Source: JBAYHA01 sp041666425 (lineage in GTDB: Bacteria; Patescibacteriota; Patescibacteriia; UBA11705; JABHMO01). Taken from it: a DNA stretch of 17,034 bases. Below are positions 1-6,375 of the stretch, piece by piece. The notes beneath the pieces are model-generated. The model did not search any database. It had not been told where the DNA came from and saw only the letters and a program-made list of their open reading frames with translations. Both the position numbers and the translations under genes were made by a program. The stretch covers positions 1-17,034 of the forward strand of contig JBAYHA010000020.1 of the NCBI GenBank assembly GCA_041666425.1, given 5' to 3'. The stretch's first letter is position 1; every line of letters starts with the position of its first letter.

Positions 1-2
1 AA

Positions 3-65
3 AGATCCCTCGATTCGCCACTGCTCACTCGGGATGACAAAATAGCAAGTCGAGATGACAAAATG
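3..65. repeat. Intergenic repeat fragments (TCGAGATGACAAA family)
   Basis: This stretch holds two tandem degenerate copies of the same tail. One is TCGGGATGACAAAA at 29-42 and the other is TCGAGATGACAAA at 50-62. The second is identical over 13 bases to 1224-1236 in the larger inverted-repeat element downstream. The upstream part (AGATCCCTCG onward, from 3) resembles the AGATCTCTCC stretch at 1199-1208. It therefore looks like a truncated or degenerate copy of that element, cut by the window edge. No coding potential is seen. Confidence 0.55.
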
Positions 66-115
66 TAAATAACGCTGAATATTCTTACAAATTAGAAACA
101 AAAAGATTTAAAAAT

Positions 116-1054
116 ATGAAAAAAATTTTAGTCACCGGTGGCGCCGGTTTTCTTGGTAGCAATCTTTGCGCCAGATTATTGAAAGAAGGAAATCAAGTAA
201 TTGCACTCGATAATTTTTATACCGGCAGAAAAGAAAATTTAGTTGAACTTTTGCAAAATGAAAATTTTCAATTGATTGAACATGATATTATCGAACCGAT
301 TGAGTTGGAAGTTGAAGAAATTTATAATTTGGCTTGCCCGGCTTCGCCACCGCATTATCAACGAGATCCGATTTTTACTTACAAAACGTCCATTCTTGGC
401 GCTTTGAATATGCTCGAATTGGCGCGAAAAAATAAAGCCAAAATTTTGCAAGCGTCAACGTCCGAAGTTTACGGTGATCCGTCAATTCATCCGCAACCGG
501 AAAGTTATTGGGGTAATGTTAATCCGATCGGTATTCGATCTTGTTATGATGAGGGCAAAAGGGGAGCGGAAACTTTGTTTTTTGATTATCATCGAAAATA
601 TAATTTACCGATTCGGGTGATTAGAATTTTTAACACTTATGGGCCAAATATGGATCCGCAGGATGGGCGAGTGGTTTCCAATTTCATCATGCAAGCGTTG
701 CAAAATAAGGACATAACTATTTTTGGGGAAGGTTCGCAGACCAGAAGTTTTCAATATGTGGATGATCTTTTGGAGGGGATGATCAAAATGATGAATAATG
801 AAGATGATTTTATCGGACCGGTCAATCTGGGCAACCCTGGGGAATTCACAATCAAAGAGTTAGCGGAAAAAATTTTACAAATGATTCCAGAAAGTTCGAG
901 TAAAATAATTTATCAAGATTTGCCATGGGACGATCCAAAACAACGCAAACCGGATATTTCCTTAGCCAAAGAAAAATTAAATTGGGAACCGAGGGTTAAT
1001 TTGGAAGAAGGGTTGGGGAGGGCGATTGAGTATTTTTTACAACTGAGCAATTGA
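116..1054 (+). CDS. uxs: UDP-glucuronate decarboxylase (UDP-xylose synthase), SDR family
   Basis: This is a 312-residue extended SDR enzyme predicted to convert UDP-glucuronate to UDP-xylose in the cytoplasm, using tightly bound NAD+. The N-terminal Rossmann motif GGAGFLG lies at residues 8-14. The family signature of UXS proteins is clear: LACPASPPHYQ (72-82), STSEVYGDP (114-122), the NPIG stretch, then CYDEGKR with catalytic Tyr144 and Lys148 (YxxxK). The Arg-rich SQTRSFQYVDD segment that follows binds the nucleotide sugar in relatives. Length is normal for bacterial UXS. The start is the first ATG, preceded by an A/T-rich leader without a Shine-Dalgarno sequence. It ends in TGA, whereas all other complete genes here end in TAA. 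Repeat-bearing gaps flank it, so it may be transcribed apart from the long operon. dTDP-glucose 4,6-dehydratase is a less likely alternative because the ACPASPPHYQ signature is UXS-specific. Confidence 0.88.
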   Translation: MKKILVTGGAGFLGSNLCARLLKEGNQVIALDNFYTGRKENLVELLQNENFQLIEHDIIEPIELEVEEIYNLACPASPPHYQRDPIFTYKTSILGALNMLELARKNKAKILQASTSEVYGDPSIHPQPESYWGNVNPIGIRSCYDEGKRGAETLFFDYHRKYNLPIRVIRIFNTYGPNMDPQDGRVVSNFIMQALQNKDITIFGEGSQTRSFQYVDDLLEGMIKMMNNEDDFIGPVNLGNPGEFTIKELAEKILQMIPESSSKIIYQDLPWDDPKQRKPDISLAKEKLNWEPRVNLEEGLGRAIEYFLQLSN

Positions 1055-1063
1055 GAAAGGAAC

Positions 1064-1078
1064 TCCGCCAGTGGCGGA
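1064..1078. repeat. Short GC-rich palindrome after uxs
   Basis: TCCGCC-AGT-GGCGGA can form a 6-bp GC-rich stem with a 3-base loop, 10 bases after the uxs stop codon. No T-tract follows it, so a classical intrinsic terminator is not supported. It could be a transcript 3'-end stabiliser or a member of a dispersed palindrome family. Confidence 0.4.
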
Positions 1079-1109
1079 TACGTCTTTGGTGAAAAAAACA
1101 CTTTCCAAT

Positions 1110-1235
1110 TTGTCATTTCGAGCGATGTGAGCGTAAGCGAACGAGTCGAGAAATCTGTATTAAGAGTAATATTTTAAAAGGTAATTTTTTTTGAAAACAG
1201 ATCTCTCCACTCACTTTGTTCGGTCGAGATGACAA
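1110..1235. repeat. Inverted-repeat intergenic element (MITE/REP-like)
   Basis: The outer ends form an imperfect terminal inverted repeat: TTGTCATTTCGA at 1110-1121 pairs with TCGAGATGACAA at 1224-1235 (11 of 12 positions). An inner pair, AGAAATCTGT at 1149-1158 and ACAGATCTCT at 1197-1206, matches at 9 of 10 positions. The two arms flank an A/T-rich centre of about 40 bases. It carries no gene. A further degenerate tail, TGGGACGACAAAAAA, follows around 1254-1268. The same tail occurs at 29-62, so this is a repeated family within the window. A non-autonomous mobile element or REP-like sequence is plausible, but target-site duplications were not identified. Confidence 0.6.
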
Positions 1236-1296
1236 AGACATAAAGGTTTCGTTGGGACGACAAAAAAGTATATATAGTGGTAATTTGTGTAATATT

Positions 1297-2265
1297 ATGA
1301 AATTCTCATTCATCATCCCAGTCAAAGAAATCAACGATTATATTCGCGAAGCCGTGCCAAAAATTTTGGAAATCGAATGCGATGATTTTGAAATTATCAT
1401 TTATCCGGACGAAGTGAATAATGAATCTTGGCCAAAGACCAGACAAATTGCCACCGGCCATGTGGGACCCGCGATCAAAAGATCTTTGGCGATAAAAGAT
1501 GCGGCTGGAGAAATTATAATTTTCATTGATGATGACGCTTATCCAGAAAAAGATTTTCTCGATAAATTAGAAAAAGATTTTGACAATAAAGAAATTGGTG
1601 CCGTTGGTGGCCCGGCCGTTACTCCAAAAGATGACAATTTTCTGCAAAAAGTTAGTGGTGCGGTTTTTCTGAGTTCTTTGTCAGGTGGTTGTCCAGAAAG
1701 ATATATTTCTATTGGTCAAAAAAGATTAGTAAACGATTGGCCGAGTGTTAATTTGTCGATTAGAAAGGAACTTTTCGCCAAAATTGGTGGATTTAATTCC
1801 GAATATTGGCCGGGAGAAGATACCTTACTTTGTCTGGGAATAATCAAAGCTGGCGAAAAAATTTTGTATGATCCGGAATTGATTGTTTATCACCATCGTC
1901 GGGCCGGATTTCTGAAACACATGAAACAAGTAGGTGGTTATGGCTTGCATCGCGGTTTTTTTGCCAAAAAATTTCCTGAGACATCACTAAAATTAAAATA
2001 TTTTATTCCGAGTTTATTTTTACTTTTTGTGGTTTGCGGTGTTTTTTTCAGTTTATTTTCAAAAATTATTGCAAATTTATTTATTCTCGGTTTGGGTGTA
2101 TATTTATTGGGTGTTTTGACGGCGATTATGCAAATAAAAAAATACGAGACTTGGCAAATTTCTTTAGCAACAATTCCATATATAATCGGGACACATTTGG
2201 TTTATGGTTATAAGTTTTTGCAAGGGTTGTTTTTTACGAAGGAATTAAAGAGTAAGTTAAGATAA
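1297..2265 (+). CDS. Family 2 glycosyltransferase with C-terminal membrane segments
   Basis: This 322-residue protein is predicted to transfer a sugar from a nucleotide donor at the cytoplasmic face of the membrane. The GT-A fold begins at once (MKFSFIIPV). A metal-binding acidic cluster, IDDDAYP, lies at residues 77-83. The GGFNSEYWPGEDT segment (164-176) holds the usual acidic Glu174-Asp175 of GT2 catalytic sites. Three hydrophobic stretches near 236-255, 258-277 and 288-307 suggest a membrane anchor. The start was set at ATG 1297. A longer in-frame reading from a TTG at 1216 would begin inside the repeat element and add 27 residues preceding the conserved GT-A strand, so it was rejected. 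The gene lies between two repeat-bearing gaps, so it may be a separate unit or the operon's first gene. Donor and acceptor cannot be told from the sequence. Confidence 0.85.
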   Translation: MKFSFIIPVKEINDYIREAVPKILEIECDDFEIIIYPDEVNNESWPKTRQIATGHVGPAIKRSLAIKDAAGEIIIFIDDDAYPEKDFLDKLEKDFDNKEIGAVGGPAVTPKDDNFLQKVSGAVFLSSLSGGCPERYISIGQKRLVNDWPSVNLSIRKELFAKIGGFNSEYWPGEDTLLCLGIIKAGEKILYDPELIVYHHRRAGFLKHMKQVGGYGLHRGFFAKKFPETSLKLKYFIPSLFLLFVVCGVFFSLFSKIIANLFILGLGVYLLGVLTAIMQIKKYETWQISLATIPYIIGTHLVYGYKFLQGLFFTKELKSKLR

Positions 2266-2269
2266 TTGT

Positions 2270-2429
2270 GACTACAAATGCTACGAATAAATAAGCTTCG
2301 AATGCTACTAATACTGCGAATAACGAAACTTCGAATGCTACGAATAAAGAATTAATATTTGTAGAATTTGTAGCTTAATTATCAGCAGATTAGTAGAATT
2401 AGTAGCGTATTATTAGCAGATTAGTAGAA
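2270..2429. repeat. Repeat cluster with direct and inverted short repeats
   Basis: Nearly the whole gap before the operon consists of short repeats. AATGCTACGAATAAA occurs exactly at 2277-2291 and 2334-2348. CTTCGAATGCTAC occurs at 2296-2308 and 2329-2341. AGCAGATTAGTAGAA occurs at 2384-2398 and 2415-2429. The left side also faces the right in inverted orientation: CTACAAATGCTAC (2272-2284) against GTAGAATTTGTAG (2361-2373) matches at 12 of 13. No open reading frame is seen. Any promoter for the downstream operon should lie here, but no convincing -35/-10 pair could be picked out. Confidence 0.65.
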
Positions 2430-2435
2430 AAAATT

Positions 2436-5381
2436 ATGAAAATATCAATCTCATATCCACCATTAACCAGCGAAAAAGGCGTTCCTTTGCTTGGGCAAAA
2501 TCGGCAATTTCAGTGGTTTAATAGTCCGACTTATATTTATCCGGTAATTCCGGCGTTTTTGGCGTCATTTTTGAAAGCGAACGGTCATGAAGTTCTTTGG
2601 GACGATGGAATTGCCGAAGAAATGGATTATGATACTTGGTTGGCGCGACTTTTGCTTAACCGACCGGATTTGGTTGTTTTTGAAACAAAAACTCCGGTAG
2701 TCAAAAGACATTGGAAAATTATAAATGAAATAAAAGCCAAAGCGGATTGGCCGGTAAAAGTTGTGTTGGTTGGTGATCACGTGACGGCACTGCCGACAGA
2801 AAGTTTGCAATACTCGCAAGTTGATTATGTTCTTTGCGGTGGAGATTTTGATTTTGGTGTTAATAATTTGGTTGATTTTTTGGAACAAAAAGGAGAATTA
2901 AAGTCCGGTTGGTATTGGCGTCAAGGTGGTGATTTTGATGAAAATGGGAAAAATGAAAAAATAAAGTGGTTTGGTGGTGAGTTTGTTAATTTTGAAACAA
3001 AAAATAGTGGTGAAAAACAAAATTATCACGAAAATGATCTGAATATTTTGCCGATGATTGATCGAGAACTCACCAAATGGCAGTTGTATGCTTTTAAAAA
3101 TGGGAATTTTAAATATACACCCGGAACTTATATGATGAGCGGTCGTGATTGTTGGTGGGGAAGATGCACTTTTTGTTTGACTGGTGAAACTCAAGTTTTC
3201 ACTTTAACTGGATCAAAAGTAATTACTGAGATAAAAAGAGGAGACCGCGTTCTAACTCATTTGGGAAATTATGAGACAGTCAAAGAAACTTTACAAAGAG
3301 ATTATTCTGGTGACTTGGTTGAAATAAAAGCTAATTGTCTAATCCCTTTTAAAATAACGCCAAATCATAAAACTTTATGTTTGCCGTTGGATAAAATAAA
3401 CCATTGTTTGAAATTAGGTAAATCAGGTTATTTATGCAAAAGTAATAATGACTTTTCAAAAATACTTGGTTGTGAAAATTGTAATTTGACTCGGCCATAT
3501 TTAAAATACGAACCGCAATATATTGAGGCTGGACAAATAAAAAAAGGTGATTATTTGGCTGTGCCAATAAATAGAGAGATAAAAAATTTAGATTATTTGG
3601 ATTTAAAGGAAGTTTTGGGATGGCAATCGTCGGTGATTCAAACCAATAAAAAGATTGCTGAATCGTTAATTGAGGATATTTTGAGATTAAAAGAACAAGG
3701 TAAAAGCGAGAGAACTATTTCCGCTATGTTAAAAATTGATCGAGAAACAGTGCATCGTTATTTGTCTTTACAAAAAAGTGGCAACTTAAAAGAAAAAGTT
3801 GATCCATTGAAATATAAAAACAATGAGATTAGTTTTGAGGGTGGGAAAAAATGGATAAAGTCGAAAATAGAAATGAATAAAGAGGTTTTTCGATTATTTG
3901 GTTATTATTTGGCCGAGGGATGTGTTTCAAAGATAAAGAACAGACCGAATTCTTTGGTATTAAGTTTCACATTTAATCAAAAAGAACATGAATATATTGA
4001 AGATGTAAAGAAAATAATAAAAGAGTCTTTTGGAGTAGAAGCAAATACGCATAAGAATGATGTTAATCACACGACTCAGATTACTGTTGGGAATACAGTT
4101 TTGGCCAAAGTTTTTAAAAATTTGTTTGGTGATGATTGTTATAACAAAAATTTGCCTGAGTTTGTAATTAAGGCGGCAAGGGAAAAACAGGTGGAATTGT
4201 TAAGGGGAGTTTTTCGTGGAGATGCGCATTATAGACAAAGAGGAGGGCGTGCCGAATATATTTTGAGTTCGGCTGCTGATAATTTATCGGCACAATTGGT
4301 TATGGTGTTATTAAGATGTTCGGCCATTCCTAGCGTTAGAAAAACCAAACTACATAAGAAGATGACCAAACGGCAGAATGTCATAACGCTTTCTAGTATT
4401 GATATAGTTAATTTGTTTGAGGAAAAAAAACAAACATTAAATTTGCAATCTATTTATAAAAAGGGATTTATAGTTAAAAATTATGCATATTTGCCAGTGA
4501 CAAAGTTGAGCATAGCGCATTATGATGGTTTGGTTTATAATTTATCAGTTGACAAAGATCATAGTTATACCGCAAATTTTGTCGGGGTTAGTAATTGTTC
4601 TTGGACGACACTTTTTCCGGGAAATAATTTTCGTACTCGTTCGGCCAAGTTGGCACTTGATGAAGTCGGAGCTTTGATTGAGCTTGGCGTCAAAGAAATT
4701 ATGGAAGATTCCGGTTCTTTGCCGATTGGGGACTGGTTAAAAGAGTTTTGTGACGGCATGATTGAACGCGGATTTAATGAAAAGGTGACCATGAGTTGCA
4801 ATATGCGAATTAATGGAATTAAAGATCCGGAAATTTGGAAGCTGATGAAAAAAGCCGGTTTTCGTTTTGTTCTTTTTGGTCTTGAGTCGGCCAATCAAGA
4901 AACTTTGGATAGAATTGATAAGGGTTTAAAAATTGAAGAAATTGAAAATGGTCTAAAAATGTGCAAAGACGCGGAACTTGAACCGCATATTACGGCGATG
5001 ATCGGTTATCCTTGGGAAAGTTTTGCTGATGCGAAAAGAACGGTGGATTTGGCCAAAAATTTATTCAAAAAAAATTATGTTAATACTTTGCAAGCGACCG
5101 TTTTGATTCCTTATCCGGGAACGCCGTTATTTAAATACTGTGCCGATAATAATTTGTTAAATTTTACCGATTACGATCGTTTTGATCAACGGGAACAGGT
5201 GATGAAATGTGAAATTTCGACCGAGCAAGTTAAAGAATTAACGCAAGGACTTTATAAATCTTTTCTCACTCCAAAATTCATTTTTAACAAAATAAAATCG
5301 ATCAGAACTTGGGCGGATGTAAAGTTTTTATTTCGCGCCGGAGTAAAAGTTTTGGGGCATTTGGTGGATTTTAAAAAATAA
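2436..5381 (+). CDS. B12-binding-type radical SAM enzyme interrupted by an intein
   Basis: The 981-residue precursor is predicted to splice to a 507-residue enzyme (residues 1-246 joined to 721-981). The N-extein starts with a cobalamin-binding-like Rossmann domain (SYPPL at the N-terminus, GDHVTALPTESL near 113-124). The radical SAM cluster motif is C239-x4-C244-x2-C, where the third cysteine is Cys721, the first C-extein residue. The C-extein continues as a typical TIM-barrel half with FGLESANQETL and IPYPGTPLF. There is no SPASM domain. Spliced length and architecture match the intein-free paralogue at 9984-11444. Family members perform C-methylation or other radical reactions on sugars, lipids or tetrapyrroles; the substrate here is unknown. 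No DxHxxG cobalamin motif is visible, as in several subfamilies. It is the first gene of the tight operon and sits 4 bases before the epimerase. Confidence 0.88.
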   Translation: MKISISYPPLTSEKGVPLLGQNRQFQWFNSPTYIYPVIPAFLASFLKANGHEVLWDDGIAEEMDYDTWLARLLLNRPDLVVFETKTPVVKRHWKIINEIKAKADWPVKVVLVGDHVTALPTESLQYSQVDYVLCGGDFDFGVNNLVDFLEQKGELKSGWYWRQGGDFDENGKNEKIKWFGGEFVNFETKNSGEKQNYHENDLNILPMIDRELTKWQLYAFKNGNFKYTPGTYMMSGRDCWWGRCTFCLTGETQVFTLTGSKVITEIKRGDRVLTHLGNYETVKETLQRDYSGDLVEIKANCLIPFKITPNHKTLCLPLDKINHCLKLGKSGYLCKSNNDFSKILGCENCNLTRPYLKYEPQYIEAGQIKKGDYLAVPINREIKNLDYLDLKEVLGWQSSVIQTNKKIAESLIEDILRLKEQGKSERTISAMLKIDRETVHRYLSLQKSGNLKEKVDPLKYKNNEISFEGGKKWIKSKIEMNKEVFRLFGYYLAEGCVSKIKNRPNSLVLSFTFNQKEHEYIEDVKKIIKESFGVEANTHKNDVNHTTQITVGNTVLAKVFKNLFGDDCYNKNLPEFVIKAAREKQVELLRGVFRGDAHYRQRGGRAEYILSSAADNLSAQLVMVLLRCSAIPSVRKTKLHKKMTKRQNVITLSSIDIVNLFEEKKQTLNLQSIYKKGFIVKNYAYLPVTKLSIAHYDGLVYNLSVDKDHSYTANFVGVSNCSWTTLFPGNNFRTRSAKLALDEVGALIELGVKEIMEDSGSLPIGDWLKEFCDGMIERGFNEKVTMSCNMRINGIKDPEIWKLMKKAGFRFVLFGLESANQETLDRIDKGLKIEEIENGLKMCKDAELEPHITAMIGYPWESFADAKRTVDLAKNLFKKNYVNTLQATVLIPYPGTPLFKYCADNNLLNFTDYDRFDQREQVMKCEISTEQVKELTQGLYKSFLTPKFIFNKIKSIRTWADVKFLFRAGVKVLGHLVDFKK
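3672..3764 (+). other. Helix-turn-helix-like insert within the intein
   Basis: Precursor residues 413-443 read as a compact HTH of the resolvase/recombinase type: LRLKEQGKSERTISAML, then KIDRETVHRYL. The Gly turn after the first helix, the Ser-x-x-x-Ile start of the second helix and the Thr-Val-x-x-Tyr-Leu recognition helix are visible. It sits between the splicing-domain strand GDYLAVP and the first LAGLIDADG helix. It probably helps the homing endonuclease bind DNA. Assignment rests on pattern only. Confidence 0.6.
3873..4400 (+). other. LAGLIDADG homing endonuclease domain of the intein
   Basis: This covers precursor residues of roughly 480-655. The first LAGLIDADG helix is LFGYYLAEG (487-495) with acidic Glu494. 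The second is LLRGVFRGDA (588-597) with acidic Asp596. Both catalytic acids appear to be retained, so the endonuclease looks intact rather than degenerate. Its expected target is the empty allele of the same radical SAM gene, spanning the joined codons for Cys-Thr-Phe and Cys-Ser-Trp. The domain boundaries are approximate. Confidence 0.8.
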
Positions 5382-5385
5382 AAAT

Positions 5386-6366
5386 ATGGCAAAAATTTTG
5401 GTTACTGGTGGAGCAGGATATATTGGTTCTCACACTGTTCATTATTTGATTTCTCGAGGAATTTCTCCGACGGATATTATTGTTTTTGATAATTTGGTAT
5501 ATGGTCATGAGAAATTTTTGCCGGCCGGGGTTAATTTTATCAAAGGAGATTTGTTGGATAAAGAGAATATAAGAAATATTTTTTTGAATAATGAAATAAA
5601 ATCGGTAATTCATTTTGCGGCTTACGCTTATGTTGGTGAATCGATGCAAAATCCAGGAAAATATTTTGAAAATAATCTTTTGGCCGGAATTAATTTGTTG
5701 GAAGCGATGAAATCGGGGAATTGTCAGCAAATTGTTTTTTCCTCCACTTGTGCGACTTATGGCTTGCCAAAAAATTTGCCAATAACGGAAACGGAAGAAC
5801 AAAAGCCGATAAATCCCTATGGTGAAAGTAAGTTAATGTTTGAAAAGATTTTGGAATGGTATAACCAAATTTATGGTATCAAATCAGTTCGTCTGCGATA
5901 TTTTAACGCGGCTGGGGCTGGTTTTGGCATTGGCGAAGAACATAATCCGGAAACTCATTTAATCCCACTGGTTTTGCAGACGGCCTTGGGATTTAGGAAA
6001 AATATTGCGATTTTTGGTGATGATTATGAGACAAAAGATGGTTCTTGCGTTAGAGATTATATTCATGTAATTGATTTAGCCGAAGCTCATTTTCTTTCTT
6101 TGAAATTGATGAACGATAATAATTTTCAAACCGATTTTTTTAATCTTGGAACGGGAAAAGGTGTTTCAGTTAAAGAAATTATTACAATTGTCAAAGAAAT
6201 TTCCGGCAAAGATTTTGTCGTTTTGACGGAACCAAGAAGAGCCGGGGATCCGGCAGAATTGGTGGCTGACCCAAGCAAGGCTAATAAAATTCTAGGTTGG
6301 CAGGCCAAACTTGATATTAGGGAAACAATCAAAAATGCTTGGGATTGGGAAAATAATAAGAATTAA
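5386..6366 (+). CDS. galE: UDP-glucose 4-epimerase family (GalE-like)
   Basis: This 326-residue extended SDR enzyme is predicted to interconvert UDP-sugars at C4 using bound NAD+. The Rossmann motif GGAGYIG is at residues 8-14. FSSTCATYG (118-126) carries the catalytic Ser/Thr, NPYGESK (143-149) gives Tyr145 and Lys149, RYFNAAGA is at 171-178, and the GalE hallmark DGSCVRDYIHV is at 218-228. Length is typical. At the position equivalent to the gate residue Tyr299 of E. coli GalE there is Leu292 (PAELVADPSK), so substrates other than UDP-glucose/galactose are possible. Because a UDP-xylose synthase lies at 116-1054, UDP-xylose to UDP-arabinose is a reasonable alternative. It lies between the intein-bearing radical SAM gene (4-base gap) and a GT2 fusion (9-base gap). 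The epimerase call is firm; the sugar is not. Confidence 0.87.
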   Translation: MAKILVTGGAGYIGSHTVHYLISRGISPTDIIVFDNLVYGHEKFLPAGVNFIKGDLLDKENIRNIFLNNEIKSVIHFAAYAYVGESMQNPGKYFENNLLAGINLLEAMKSGNCQQIVFSSTCATYGLPKNLPITETEEQKPINPYGESKLMFEKILEWYNQIYGIKSVRLRYFNAAGAGFGIGEEHNPETHLIPLVLQTALGFRKNIAIFGDDYETKDGSCVRDYIHVIDLAEAHFLSLKLMNDNNFQTDFFNLGTGKGVSVKEIITIVKEISGKDFVVLTEPRRAGDPAELVADPSKANKILGWQAKLDIRETIKNAWDWENNKN

Positions 6367-6375
6367 AAAATTTAT

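Larger units (their letters stand above)
3174..4595 (+). mobile_element. Intein (474 aa) with LAGLIDADG endonuclease
   Basis: This in-frame protein-splicing element covers precursor residues 247-720. Block A begins at catalytic Cys1 (CLTGETQVFTLTG). Block B is TPNHK at 308-312, with Thr308 and His311 in the usual TxxH arrangement. Block F is VYNLSVDKDHSYTA (700-713). The element ends GVSN, with terminal Asn720 followed by Cys+1 (Cys721). The penultimate residue is Ser719 rather than the usual His. Between the splicing halves are a cysteine cluster (C324, C334, C346, C349), a helix-turn-helix-like stretch at 413-443 and a LAGLIDADG endonuclease. Removing it restores one continuous radical SAM motif, which fixes both boundaries. 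Proline codon use differs from the exteins (CCG 3 of 11 in the intein, 14 of 21 in the exteins, counted by hand), which fits later arrival. Splicing activity itself is inferred. Confidence 0.93.

Noticed and set aside
1064..1078. Intrinsic terminator after uxs
   Set aside because: The GC stem is present but no T-tract follows, so it was kept only as a palindrome.
1216..1296. Longer N-terminus for the first GT2 from a TTG at 1216
   Set aside because: The added 27 residues derive from the repeat element and lie before the conserved first GT-A strand. ATG 1297 is directly followed by that strand.
2270..2429. Possible CRISPR array in the gap before the operon
   Set aside because: The repeats are 13-15 bases, not evenly spaced, partly inverted, and lack unique spacers of constant length. 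No cas gene is present.
3174..4595. Group I or II intron or insertion sequence inside the radical SAM gene
   Set aside because: The insert is in frame, has protein-splicing blocks A, B, F and G, and ends in Asn followed by Cys. An intron or IS would not keep the frame with such motifs.
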